Assembly (NCBI GenBank): GCA_044223975.1
Contig: JBGALI010000007.1
Span: forward strand, 62,001-126,000
Direction of reading: 5' to 3'
Length of the DNA: 64,000 nucleotides
Source: CAZCPB01 sp044223975
Lineage (GTDB): Bacteria; Planctomycetota; Phycisphaerae; Phycisphaerales; UBA1924
Part shown: positions 46,784 to 55,507 of the stretch, piece after piece
Layout of the letters: each line of letters opens with the position of its first letter
Position numbering within the stretch: position 1 is the stretch's first letter
Position numbers and translations under genes: made by a program
Notes under the pieces: generated by a model
Database searches by the model: none
Told to the model about the DNA's origin: nothing
The model's input: the letters and a program-made list of their open reading frames with translations, nothing else

Positions 46784-48022
46784 TCAAGCCCCCTTCAAGA
46801 GCGCCGGGTCGATCGCGACGGTCCCGCCGGTGACGACGGCCTTGTTGGCGAGGATACCCACGATGCTGGCGCGCATGCCCTCGTCGGCGGAGGCCACGGG
46901 CGGCCTGCCCTCGAGCACGCTGGTGAAGAAGTCCGAGAGCGAGTAGTAGGCGGGCGGGTTGGGGATGCCCACGCCTTCCTTGAGCTTGCCCTGGCTGGCG
47001 AGCTTGGTCGCGTCGGCGATGAGCGTGATTCCCTCCTGGTTGTAGATCTGGGTGCGGTTGGCGTAGACCTCCCAGCCCTGCGTGGGCGAGTCGGCTTCCT
47101 TGAACATCCAGCCCGCGGTCCACGCGAGCTTGATGGTCGCGTCGCTGCCCTGGAGGATCTCGTTGCGGCCCTGGAAGGAGCTGGCGAGCGTGGCGTCGTA
47201 CTCGAGGCGCACGCCGTCGGCGAACGTGAACGCGCAGGCGATGGTGTCGGGGACCTCGCGCCCGTCTTTCCACAGCCGGATCGATCCGGTGCCGGAGACG
47301 CTCACCGGGTACTCGCCGCGGAACCAGTGGAAAACGTCGAACTGGGGCGTGCCCCATTCGCCGGCGAGCCCGATCGAGACGTCCTTGTCGAGGCGCCAGT
47401 TGCGCGCCTTCTCGCGCGCCGGGTCGGGTGACGGTGTGCGCCACGAGGTCTTCTCCTGCGCCTGGGCCCGCAGGCTGACCAGCTCGCGGAGCGTTCCGTT
47501 GCGGAAGAACGAGCGCGAGAGCATGTAGACGGGGTCGGACCGGCCCTCCAAGGCGCACGCGAACACGGTCTTGGACCCCCGCGCTGCCGCGGCGATCGCC
47601 TTGCAGTCGTCGATCGTTGATGCCATCGGCGCTTCGCAGTAGACGTGCTTGCCCGCCGCGAGGCTGTCGATCGCGATCTCCTTGTGCAGGTGCGTGGGCG
47701 TCGCGATGATGACGGCCTTGACGTCCTTCGCTTTTTCGAGCAGTTCCTTGTGCGACGCGAAGCCCTGCGCGCCGGGGGCACGGCTCACGCCGGCCTCGAG
47801 GCGCGACGGGTCGTTGTCGCACACGGCGACGACTTTCACCGCGTCGATCTTGGCCAGTTCGGGAAGGATCACCTGCCTCCCCTGGCGCCCCATGCCGATC
47901 AGCGCGATCGGGAGCGGGGCGCCGACACGGCGCACCGGCGCGGGGAGCGCTTCGGGGATCAGCGAGAGCGCGGCGAGCGTGCCCGCGGCCTGGGAAACGA
48001 ACGAACGGCGGTCGATGTTCAT
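46784..48022 (-). CDS. Tat-exported Gfo/Idh/MocA oxidoreductase (no catalytic Lys)
   Basis: 412 residues from MNIDRRSFVSQAAGTLAALSL, a twin-arginine signal (RRSFVS). The Rossmann loop IALIGMGRQGRQV and ATPTHLHKE are typical. The motif usually E-K-P here reads HVYCEAPMAS, so the conserved catalytic Lys is replaced by Ala, which suggests altered or lost dehydrogenase activity. The C-terminal domain (about 155-380) contains GEWGTPQFDVFHWF and the beta-sheet region. The ATG overlaps the ApbE stop (ATGA). Confidence 0.88.
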   Translation of the reverse strand: MNIDRRSFVSQAAGTLAALSLIPEALPAPVRRVGAPLPIALIGMGRQGRQVILPELAKIDAVKVVAVCDNDPSRLEAGVSRAPGAQGFASHKELLEKAKDVKAVIIATPTHLHKEIAIDSLAAGKHVYCEAPMASTIDDCKAIAAAARGSKTVFACALEGRSDPVYMLSRSFFRNGTLRELVSLRAQAQEKTSWRTPSPDPAREKARNWRLDKDVSIGLAGEWGTPQFDVFHWFRGEYPVSVSGTGSIRLWKDGREVPDTIACAFTFADGVRLEYDATLASSFQGRNEILQGSDATIKLAWTAGWMFKEADSPTQGWEVYANRTQIYNQEGITLIADATKLASQGKLKEGVGIPNPPAYYSLSDFFTSVLEGRPPVASADEGMRASIVGILANKAVVTGGTVAIDPALLKGA

Positions 48023-48948
48023 GCGGCGTTCTCGTGTGGGGCGTGGAGGTCGAGGATCGCGGTCATGTCGTGCGGCATCGCGCGCGGGCGCGATCCGAGC
48101 ACCAGGAGCGCCGTGGACCAGGCGTCGGCCAGGGCGCCGCTCTTGTAGATGACGGCGGCCGTGCCGGTGCGCGCCGCCGGGAGTCCCGTGCGCGGGTCGA
48201 TGATATGTCCGACGGGTCCGCGGTCGGTCATGGCCGTCCGCCCGCGCGGCGCGGAGACCGACAGCGACGTATCGCACATGTGAACCACGGGGCGATCACC
48301 GTGCCCGGTCTCGATGGCGACGGGCCATGAATCGCGCCCCGGTGGGGAGCCGATCGCTACGACCGAGCTCGTGCCGCCGTGCAGGAGCGCCGAGGTCACT
48401 CCGCACTCGCGCAGGACTGCCGCGGCGGCGTCCAGAGCCGCGCCCTTGGCGATGCTGCCCAGGTCGAGCGACATGCCGGGGCGAAGGAAGCGCACGGTGG
48501 GGGGATCGTCGAGGATCTCGACTCCGTCCATGCCGACGCACGATCGCGCCGATTCGAGATCGGGGCGGCCGCTGGGCGCGGCATTTCGAAGTCCCCACGC
48601 CACCATGAGCGGAGCGACCGTGATGTCAAAGGCCCCGTCCGAATCCCGCCACACCTCGCGGCTGAGGACGAGGAGACCGTGGAGTTCACGGTCGATTGGC
48701 ACGGGGCCGTCGCCGGCGCGAGCGTTGAGGTGAGAGAGAACACTCCCCCGGCTGAACCAGCTCAGGCGCCGGTCCCAGTCATTTATGAGATCAAGAGCCG
48801 ACTCGCCCGCGGCGCGCAGGCGCGTCGGGTCACTCCCGAAGAGGACAAACTCGAAGCGCGTCCCCATGGCGTCGGTGGCCAGGCACACCGGGGGCGCACC
48901 GCCACCAAGGCTGTCAGGCTTCGCGGCCACGAACGGGTTGCCGTTCAC
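48019..48948 (-). CDS. ApbE-type FAD:protein FMN transferase
   Basis: 309 residues from a GTG overlapping the stop of the preceding oxidoreductase (GTGA). Motifs: MGTRFEFVLFG, GAFDITVAPLMVAWGLRN, SLDLGSIAKGAALDAA, ALLHGGTSSVVAIGSPPG and the metal-binding HIIDPRTGLP, with ADAWSTALLVLG at the end. ApbE covalently attaches FMN to Thr/Ser of partner flavoproteins outside the cytoplasm. No signal peptide is seen, so export of this copy is uncertain. No obvious D-G-A-T-x-T-like acceptor motif was found in its operon neighbours. Confidence 0.9.
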   Translation of the reverse strand: MNGNPFVAAKPDSLGGGAPPVCLATDAMGTRFEFVLFGSDPTRLRAAGESALDLINDWDRRLSWFSRGSVLSHLNARAGDGPVPIDRELHGLLVLSREVWRDSDGAFDITVAPLMVAWGLRNAAPSGRPDLESARSCVGMDGVEILDDPPTVRFLRPGMSLDLGSIAKGAALDAAAAVLRECGVTSALLHGGTSSVVAIGSPPGRDSWPVAIETGHGDRPVVHMCDTSLSVSAPRGRTAMTDRGPVGHIIDPRTGLPAARTGTAAVIYKSGALADAWSTALLVLGSRPRAMPHDMTAILDLHAPHENAA

Positions 48949-50354
48949 ACCTGCTTCGCCGTCATGGTCTTGGGGTCGAACGTGTACGCGTGCCCATCCC
49001 ACATAGAGCGGGTCGCCAGGTCCACGATGACCATGACCTTGGTGCCGATCTCAACGCCGGTGAGCGGAGCCTGGCGCGAGCGGATGCTCTTGAGCCAGGC
49101 ACGCCGGTGTGCATCCTGGTCGTCGCCGATGTCAGGGCACACCACCGTCTTGGCGTCGAAGTCGTCGGCGAAGAGCGCCTCGGGCTTGACGTCGCAGTCC
49201 TTGCCTCCGAGGCGGATGGTTCCCTTGTGGCCGCGGACCATGACCTCGAGCCCCTGCTCGTTGCAGGTGGAGCCCGCGACGATCATCACGTGCTCCTTCT
49301 CGAACTCGACGTTGATGTTGACCTGGTCGGGATTTTCCATCTTCTTGTCGATCAGGTGTCCGCCCGAGGCGACCACGCGCGTCGGCCAGCCCTGGTCCAT
49401 CGCCCACATGAGCGGGGTCATGCCGTGCACCAGAAGGTCGCCGATGATGCCCGAGGAATACTTGCGGTAGCGGCGCCAGCGGGCGTAGATCTCGGGGCTC
49501 CACGGCGCCTTGCCCAGCGGGCCGCACCACGCGTCCCAGTCGAGGTTCACGCCCGGCTTCCACTGCGGGTCGATGTTGTAGTAGAGCCACTCGCCGTCCT
49601 TGGAGTTGCGGCAGTAGCTCGTCTGGCTGAACGTCGGCTTGCCGATGGCCCCGGCGGCCATGAGCGTCTTGGCCTCGTGGAACTTGGGCCGCTGCATCTG
49701 CTGCGTTCCGACCTGGAACATGATGGACGGGTTGGCGTTCACGACCTTGTAGAGCTTGAGCGCATCGGCGAGGTCGAGCGTCATGGGCTTCTCGACGTAC
49801 ACGTCCTTGCCGGCGGCGATGGCGTCGATCGCCATCTGCGCGTGCCAGTGTTCGGGCGACGCGATCAGCACGCCCTGGATGTCCTTCCGTTCCAGGAGCT
49901 TCTTGTAATCCGAGTAAATCTCGATCTTGACGTCCTTCTGCGAGCGGTCGGGGTCGCCCTTCTTTTCCTCGATGTTCTTGGCGGCCTCGTCGACGGTCCG
50001 GTTGATCGTGTTGCGGGCGTCTTCCACGCGCGGCGCGCACACGTCCGCGAGCGCCACGATGTGGACCTTGTCCTCGCGCTTGGCGTTGATCGTGGTGAAC
50101 GAGCTGCAGTGCCCGGTCCCCATGCCGCCCGTTCCAATCACGCCCATGCGGATGATGCCGTCGGCGGCGATGGGCGTGGGTTCGGCGGCGATCAGCGCCG
50201 GCCCGGTCGGTGCCGCGGCGATCACCCGCGCCGAGGCAAACCCGGCGAGGCCCGCGGCTCCGGCGAGCGAGGCGGTCTGGGCCAGGAACGAACGACGGGA
50301 TTCGTCCGCAGGCGCGTTGGACGCTGAATTCGCACGCTTCGGGGAGTCGGTCAT
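48945..50354 (-). CDS. Tat-exported Gfo/Idh/MocA oxidoreductase
   Basis: 469 residues from the ATG at 50354. A Tat signal (ESRRSFLAQTASLAGAAGLAG) precedes the Rossmann motif MGVIGTGGMGTGH, IASPEHWHAQMAIDAIAAGK and DVYVEKPMTLD with the conserved Glu-Lys-Pro. The C-half has GIIGDLLVHGMTPLMWAMDQG, where Asp and His match the catalytic pair of the family. Such exported dehydrogenases are expanded in planctomycetes and act on sugars or glycosides. First gene of the operon with ApbE, the Lys-less homologue and the haem protein. It is followed by a coupled GTGA start. Confidence 0.91.
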   Translation of the reverse strand: MTDSPKRANSASNAPADESRRSFLAQTASLAGAAGLAGFASARVIAAAPTGPALIAAEPTPIAADGIIRMGVIGTGGMGTGHCSSFTTINAKREDKVHIVALADVCAPRVEDARNTINRTVDEAAKNIEEKKGDPDRSQKDVKIEIYSDYKKLLERKDIQGVLIASPEHWHAQMAIDAIAAGKDVYVEKPMTLDLADALKLYKVVNANPSIMFQVGTQQMQRPKFHEAKTLMAAGAIGKPTFSQTSYCRNSKDGEWLYYNIDPQWKPGVNLDWDAWCGPLGKAPWSPEIYARWRRYRKYSSGIIGDLLVHGMTPLMWAMDQGWPTRVVASGGHLIDKKMENPDQVNINVEFEKEHVMIVAGSTCNEQGLEVMVRGHKGTIRLGGKDCDVKPEALFADDFDAKTVVCPDIGDDQDAHRRAWLKSIRSRQAPLTGVEIGTKVMVIVDLATRSMWDGHAYTFDPKTMTAKQV

Positions 50355-50579
50355 GGCAGCCCTCGATTGTGGCGGAACGGAGGTGAACCCGGGAGGATTC
50401 CGACCTCCCTCAACAGCGCGAGCATAACGATCCCGCGGCCCGACGCAAGCGCGGGGCCGCGGGGGTGTACTCCTACGAGCAGGCGTGAAGCCCGGTTCGG
50501 CGGGGCGACTGCTGACCCGAAACCTCAACTTCGGCGGATCAACCGGCCCCCGGATTCGACGGCCGTAGACTCTTTCGAT

Positions 50580-51227
50580 ATGCGCACCCGTATCAAAGTC
50601 TGCTGCATCGCGTCCGTGGACGAGGCCCGGACGGCCATCGCCCTAGGCGCCGACGCGGTCGGCCTCGTGGCAGAGATGCCCAGCGGGCCGGGGCCCATCC
50701 CCGACGATCTCATTGCCACGATCGCCCGCTCCGTGCCGCCTCCCGTGGCCACGTTCCTGCTCACATCGCGCACCGACGCGGGCGGTGTCGCGGCACATGT
50801 TGGAGCGACCGGGGTAAACACCGTACAACTCGTTGACGAGGTCGAGCTGGGGGTGTTTCCCCGGTTGCGCCAGTCCCAGCCCCACGTTCGGATCGTCCAA
50901 GTGATCCACGTGCAGGACGGATCGGATATCGACCGCGCCGCTCGCTTCGCCGAGCATGTCGACGCCTTGCTGCTGGACTCAGGAAGGCCCGCCGCGGCGA
51001 TCAGGGAACTGGGTGGCACGGGGCGGACACACGACTGGTCGATCAGCCGGCGGATCGTCGAGTCGGTCCGCGTGCCGGTCTTCCTGGCGGGCGGCCTGAA
51101 CGCGTCCAACGTGCGTGGTGCGGTGGAGGCGGTCCGGCCGTACGGGGTTGATGTGTGCAGCGGCGTCCGCACCAACGGGAAGCTCGACGGCGCAAAGCTT
51201 GACGCGTTCGTCCGTGCCCTTGCGTGA
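50580..51227 (+). CDS. trpF: phosphoribosylanthranilate isomerase-like protein
   Basis: 215 residues from the ATG at 50580. KVCCIASVDEARTAIALGADAVGLV corresponds to the KxCG(I/L)T...G(A/V)D start of TrpF; the catalytic Cys is Cys8, though the usual Gly is replaced by Cys. The Asp in DALLLDSG and VFLAGGLNASNV with GVDVCSGV match the phosphate site and general acid. It isomerises phosphoribosylanthranilate in tryptophan synthesis. No other trp genes are adjacent, so its role could differ. TAGACT lies eight bases before the ATG. Confidence 0.83.
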   Translation: MRTRIKVCCIASVDEARTAIALGADAVGLVAEMPSGPGPIPDDLIATIARSVPPPVATFLLTSRTDAGGVAAHVGATGVNTVQLVDEVELGVFPRLRQSQPHVRIVQVIHVQDGSDIDRAARFAEHVDALLLDSGRPAAAIRELGGTGRTHDWSISRRIVESVRVPVFLAGGLNASNVRGAVEAVRPYGVDVCSGVRTNGKLDGAKLDAFVRALA

Positions 51228-51244
51228 GCGCCGCCGCGAATCGC

Positions 51245-52756
51245 CTACTTCTTCCGCTTCTTGAAACGGTCCTTGATGCTCGGCGTGTAGGTCGAGCCCC
51301 GCGTGGGAATGCCGGGGCCGCCCGCCCCTGCCTGCCCGCTCATCGCGTTCACGGCGCGCATCTTGTCGCGTGCCGACATGCCCGCCATCTGCTTCGTGAA
51401 CTTGGTCACCTGGTCGAACTGGCGGACAAGCTGCCCGACATCGTTCTGCGTCGTGCCCGACCCGGTCGAGATCCGGCGCCGGCGGGAATTGTCGATGACC
51501 GACGGCTCCTTGCGCTCGCGCGGGGTCATCGAGTGCACGATCGCCTCGACGCGGTCGAGCTGCTTCTCGTCGATGTTCGCGTCCTTGATCGCCGAGCCCA
51601 CTCCCGGCAGCAGCCCGAGCAGGTTTTTCAGCGGCCCCATGCGACGGATCGTCCGCAGCTGGCTCAGGAAGTCCTCCATCGTGAGCTGGCCCTTCTCCAG
51701 TTTCTCCTGGATCTTCAGGGCCTCGTCCTCGCTGACTTCCTGCTGGGCCTTCTCGACCAGGCTCACCACGTCGCCCATGCCCAGGATCCGGCCCGCCATG
51801 CGGTCGGCGTGGAACTCCTCGAGCGCGTCAAGCTTCTCGCCCACGCCGATGAACTTGATCGGCGCACCCGTGACGTGCTTCACCGACAGCGCGGCGCCGC
51901 CGCGCGTGTCGGAGTCGAACTTGGTCAGGATCACGCCATCGGTGCCGAGCGACGCATGGAAGGCGCCGGCGGATGTCACCGCGTCCTGGCCCGTCATAGC
52001 GTCGACGACGAGGTACACCTGGTGCGGCCGCAGCGAGGACTTGATCTGCTTCAACTCGCCCATGAGGGCGTCATTGACGTGCAGACGCCCGGCCGTGTCG
52101 AGGATCAGCGTGTCAACGCCGGCCTTCTGTGCCGCGGCGTACGCACGCTTGCACACATCGACCGCGACGCCCACGGCCTTGCCGTACGCCGCGACCTTGT
52201 CGGGCTCGGAATAGAACTCCACGCGGGCGCCGCCGCCCATCTCCGCCTGGACCTGCTTGCACACGGTCTCGAGCTGCTCCACGGCCGCGGGGCGCTGAAG
52301 GTCGGCTGCGGCGAGCATGACCGAGCGGCCGCGCTTCTTGAGGTACGCCGCCAGCTTGCCGCAGGTGGTCGTCTTCCCCGAGCCCTGCAGACCGCACATC
52401 ATGATCACGGTGGGGGGCGTGCTGACACGCGGCACGATCCCGTCCGGGCTGACGTTGAGCGATGGCAGGGGCTGGCCGGGCTGGGGGGGCTCTCCCCCGA
52501 GCAGTTGCACCAGCCGCTTGTAGACGATGCCGATCATCTCCTGCCCGGGCTTGAGGCTCTTGGTCACCTCCAGGCCCAGCGAGTCCTGCAGCACTCCCTC
52601 GCAGAACGTGTCCACCACGCCCACCTGCACATCGGCCTCGAGCAGGGCCGTGCGCACCTCGGTCATCGCCTCGCGGACATTGGATTCGGTGATGGCGCCC
52701 TGGCCGGCAAGACGCCTGAGAACGTTGGAGAAGCCGTCGGAAAGTCGCTCGAACAT
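51245..52756 (-). CDS. ffh: signal recognition particle protein Ffh
   Basis: 503 residues. The N domain (1-90) leads to the GTPase domain with GLQGSGKTTTCGKLA (G1), DLQRPAAVEQL, ILDTAGRLHVND (G3), LTKFDSDTRGGAAL (G4) and GVGEKLDALEEF. The C-terminal M domain carries IRRMGPLKNLLGLLPGVG and SRRRRISTGSG, the RNA-binding element. The tail ends KDRFKKRKK. It targets nascent membrane proteins to the membrane with 4.5S RNA, which I did not find nearby. The start has a GAGGAA ribosome site. Confidence 0.97.
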   Translation of the reverse strand: MFERLSDGFSNVLRRLAGQGAITESNVREAMTEVRTALLEADVQVGVVDTFCEGVLQDSLGLEVTKSLKPGQEMIGIVYKRLVQLLGGEPPQPGQPLPSLNVSPDGIVPRVSTPPTVIMMCGLQGSGKTTTCGKLAAYLKKRGRSVMLAAADLQRPAAVEQLETVCKQVQAEMGGGARVEFYSEPDKVAAYGKAVGVAVDVCKRAYAAAQKAGVDTLILDTAGRLHVNDALMGELKQIKSSLRPHQVYLVVDAMTGQDAVTSAGAFHASLGTDGVILTKFDSDTRGGAALSVKHVTGAPIKFIGVGEKLDALEEFHADRMAGRILGMGDVVSLVEKAQQEVSEDEALKIQEKLEKGQLTMEDFLSQLRTIRRMGPLKNLLGLLPGVGSAIKDANIDEKQLDRVEAIVHSMTPRERKEPSVIDNSRRRRISTGSGTTQNDVGQLVRQFDQVTKFTKQMAGMSARDKMRAVNAMSGQAGAGGPGIPTRGSTYTPSIKDRFKKRKK

Positions 52757-52841
52757 GGGGTTCCTCGTGCGGCGGCCGCGCGGCAGGCGCGTACGCGTGC
52801 CGGAGTCTAGGAGCCGCCTCAGCGTGCGAACGGGCGGGCGG

Positions 52842-54632
52842 TCAGGCCCTCGGGCCCTTGGCCTTCAGCCACGCGTGCAGTTTTTGGGGCGCCCAGGTGT
52901 TGATGCACGAATCGGGCGTGACCCACCCCCGGCGGGCCGTGAGCACGCCGTAGCGCAGGTTGTCGAAATCCTCCTGGGCGTGAACGTCGCAATCGATCGC
53001 GATGACGCACCCCGCGTCGATCGCGGCTTTGACGTGCACGTCCCGAAGGTCGAGGCGCATCCAATGGGCGTTGATCTCGAGGGCGACGCGGTGTTCCTTG
53101 GCCGCGGCAATCAGTTCGGGCATGTCCGGCGACAGGCCGGGCCGCTTGTTGATGAGCCTGCCGGTCGGATGGCCGAGGATGTGCACGAAGGGATTGGCGA
53201 TCGCCTTGAGCAGGCGCTGAGTGGCGGTGGGGGGATCCTGGGAGAGCGAGGCGTGCGGGCTCGCGATGACGATGTCCAGCTCGGCCAGGAGTTCGTCCTT
53301 GTAGTCGAGCCGTCCGTCAGCGAGGATGTCGACCTCGGAGCCAGCGAGGATGGTGATCCCGTCGACCTCGTCTCGTGCCCTCCGAATTGCATCGATGTGA
53401 AGACGGAGGCGGTCGGGGCGCAGGCCGTTGGCGATGGTCGAGCTCTGCGAGTGGTCCGTCACCGCGATGGTGTGGAACCCGCGGGCCTTGGCCGCCCGGG
53501 CGAGTTCTGCGATGGACATCGTCCCGTCCGACGCGGTGGTGTGGGCGTGCAACTCCGCTTTGATGTCACCGGTCTCGATCAGCCTGGGCGTTTCCTTCAG
53601 ATCAAACTCGCCGCGATCCTCGCGGATCTCCGGCGGCACGAAGGGCAGCTTCAGTGCCTTGTAAATCTGCTCCTCGGTCTTTGCCGCAACGGGCTTGATC
53701 CCGCGGGCCTGCGGCGGCGTCTTCTCGTTGTCGTCTGGGAAGAGGCCGTACTCGTTCAGCGTCAGTCCCATCTTGAGCGCACGCTCGCGCAGAGCGACAT
53801 TGTGCTCCTTGGAGCCCGTGAAGTACAGGAGCCCTGCGCCGTACGACGCGGGAGCGACGACGCGCAGATCGACCTGCACCGTGCCGCGGGGCGCTCCGCC
53901 GCTCGGGAACACTTTTTCGAGCGACATGCGCACCGACGACTTGGTCTCGCCCGACGCGATGACCTGCTCGACCTCCGGCATGGAGCAGAAGGCGCTTGAC
54001 GCCGCAGCGCCGTCGTCGGTGCTGACGAGAATGTCGATATCCCCGATGGTGTCGCGCCCGCGGCGCAGCGAGCCAGCGAACGCGACGTGCTTGACGCCCG
54101 GCATTTTCTCGATCCGCGCGACGATCAACTCGGCGACGGGCATCGCCGCACCGAGCGCCAGCCGTTGCGTTCCGCCTGCCGCGAATGCGAGCGATTGCTT
54201 GATCTTCTCGACGCTCTTCTCGCCCATGCGCGGCAGCTTGAGAATCGACCCGTCGTCGATGATCTTCTTGAGGCTGGCCACGTCGGTCACGCCGCCCTGC
54301 TGCCACAGCACGCGGACGGTCTTGGGTCCCAGGCCGGGCACCTCGAGAACGTCCAGCAGGCCCGGAGGCACGCGCGACAGGAGTTCGTCGTGCTCCTTCA
54401 TGCGTCCGGTGGCGCGAAACTCGACGATCTTGTCGGCGATCTTCTGCCCCACGCCGTCGATCGCCAAGAGCTTGTCGCGGTCGCTGGCGACCATGGCGAG
54501 ATCGAACGGCAGGTCGCCGATGACGCGGGCGGCGCGCGCGTGGGCGCTGGCCTTGAAGGAGTCCTCCCCGAGCAACTCCATCATGTGCCCGATCTGCTCG
54601 AGAAGCCTGACGGCGTCCTGGTGAAAGGCCAT
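52842..54632 (-). CDS. polX: X-family DNA polymerase with PHP domain
   Basis: 596 residues. The N-part has helix-hairpin-helix elements (LLAIDGVGQKIADKIVEF; VLEVPGLGPKTVRVLW) and the nucleotidyltransferase motif GSLRRGRDTIGDIDILV with metal Asp residues, followed by KEHNVALRERALKMGLTLNEYGLF. The C-part is a PHP metal-dependent exonuclease domain (from about 360): ELHAHTTASDGTMSI, AVTDHSQSS, SEVDIL, SPHASL, LGHPTGR, NAHWMRLDL and IDCDVHAQ. It acts in gap filling and repair. TACCAT lies five bases before the ATG, so the mRNA may be leaderless. Confidence 0.95.
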   Translation of the reverse strand: MAFHQDAVRLLEQIGHMMELLGEDSFKASAHARAARVIGDLPFDLAMVASDRDKLLAIDGVGQKIADKIVEFRATGRMKEHDELLSRVPPGLLDVLEVPGLGPKTVRVLWQQGGVTDVASLKKIIDDGSILKLPRMGEKSVEKIKQSLAFAAGGTQRLALGAAMPVAELIVARIEKMPGVKHVAFAGSLRRGRDTIGDIDILVSTDDGAAASSAFCSMPEVEQVIASGETKSSVRMSLEKVFPSGGAPRGTVQVDLRVVAPASYGAGLLYFTGSKEHNVALRERALKMGLTLNEYGLFPDDNEKTPPQARGIKPVAAKTEEQIYKALKLPFVPPEIREDRGEFDLKETPRLIETGDIKAELHAHTTASDGTMSIAELARAAKARGFHTIAVTDHSQSSTIANGLRPDRLRLHIDAIRRARDEVDGITILAGSEVDILADGRLDYKDELLAELDIVIASPHASLSQDPPTATQRLLKAIANPFVHILGHPTGRLINKRPGLSPDMPELIAAAKEHRVALEINAHWMRLDLRDVHVKAAIDAGCVIAIDCDVHAQEDFDNLRYGVLTARRGWVTPDSCINTWAPQKLHAWLKAKGPRA

Positions 54633-54672
54633 GCGCGATGGTACGGGGAGGGCCCAGGAGCGAGCAACCCGC

Positions 54673-55098
54673 TCAGCTGACGCGCTTGCCCCGGGCGCGC
54701 CGCTTCGGCTCGCCGCTCACGGCGTAGGTTGTGATTTTTTCCTCGACGTAACCGTCGCGTGCGACGGGGGGAGAGACCAGCCGCAGTTCGAGGTCGCCGT
54801 CCACCTTGCCGCGATTGGTCAGTGACCGGTGGGGACGCACTTCATCGTCCGCGACGAGCTGACGCTCGACCGCCGCCACGACCTCTTCGCGCTTGTCCTG
54901 GTCGACCATCAGCAGTGCCGCGAGCCAGCGGCGTGCAAGCTCGGGCCCTATGGGGCGCAGCAGGTCAACGAGCATCCGCAGATGTTCGCTGGGCAGCACC
55001 GCCGCGGGCGGCATCGGTGTGTCCGACGAAGGAAACAGTGGTGCGGGCGGTGACGGCGGGTTCTTCCTGGAGGCGGGGCGGTGGCGGCTGGAACTCAT
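54673..55098 (-). CDS. hypothetical protein overlapping the HTH regulator
   Basis: At most 141 residues. The longest frame starts at 55098 and overlaps the regulator by 134 bases in another frame; internal ATGs at 55014 and 54975 reduce the overlap to 50 and 11 bases, and the last is the most economical. The conserved-looking part (HLRMLVDLLRPIGPELARRWLAALLMVDQDKREEVVAAVERQLV) is helical, and the end is basic (PKRRARGKRVS). No family recognised. No strong ribosome site for any start. Likely co-transcribed with and coupled to the regulator. Confidence 0.6.
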   Translation of the reverse strand: MSSSRHRPASRKNPPSPPAPLFPSSDTPMPPAAVLPSEHLRMLVDLLRPIGPELARRWLAALLMVDQDKREEVVAAVERQLVADDEVRPHRSLTNRGKVDGDLELRLVSPPVARDGYVEEKITTYAVSGEPKRRARGKRVS

Positions 55099-55492
55099 GG
55101 GCTTTTCCCGAGTCGGTGGGCGCTGCGGCCATGGGCGTGGCCCGGGCCCGAACCCGTGTGTCGATCTGTTGCACGTAGCGCTCGAGACTCTCGACCCGCT
55201 CGACGAGCCGCTGGATGGTGTCGGCCATGGCCCCCAGCAGGTCCGACGCCTTGGCCTGGCGCAGAGCCTCCTGAGTCATCTCGCTCTCGCGCATCGGGCC
55301 GCGCCCGGTCAGGAGCCAGTGTCCGCTCACGCCCATGGAGCGGCACAGTCCCGAAAGGAACTCCACGCTCGGCGCCTGCCCCGTCATGTAGCGACGCACC
55401 GATTCCGGGTTCGTCTGCGTGAGCTCTGCCAGGTTCTTGTACGTCGTGCGTCCGACGGCATCCACGATGCGGTTGTGCAGGGTGGTAGTCAC
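54965..55492 (-). CDS. phage-repressor-like HTH regulator
   Basis: 175 residues from a GTG at 55492. The N-terminal helix-turn-helix (about 1-60) reads RIVDAVGRTTYKNLAELTQTNPESVRRYMTGQAPSVEFLSGLCRSMGVSGHWLLTGRGPM, similar to Cro/CI-type or XRE-like domains with the C-terminal WLLTG(R/E)GPM signature. A coiled-coil (about 84-112, AMADTIQRLVERVESLERYVQQ) could dimerise it. The rest is Pro-rich. No peptidase domain, so no LexA-like self-cleavage. An 8-bp inverted repeat covers its start. It may control itself and the overlapping downstream gene. Confidence 0.82.
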   Translation of the reverse strand: MTTTLHNRIVDAVGRTTYKNLAELTQTNPESVRRYMTGQAPSVEFLSGLCRSMGVSGHWLLTGRGPMRESEMTQEALRQAKASDLLGAMADTIQRLVERVESLERYVQQIDTRVRARATPMAAAPTDSGKAHEFQPPPPRLQEEPAVTARTTVSFVGHTDAARGGAAQRTSADAR

Positions 55493-55507
55493 GGTCCGAG
55501 ACTACCA
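55483..55507 (-). promoter_or_regulatory. operator and leaderless promoter of the HTH regulator
   Basis: A perfect 8-bp inverted repeat, TGGTAGTC-N9-GACTACCA, spans the -10 box TAGTCT (55499-55504) and the GTG start (55490-55492). The -10 box is six bases before the GTG. A TTGCGA lies 18 bases before the -10. Binding by the encoded regulator would block both transcription start and initiation codon. Confidence 0.65.
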
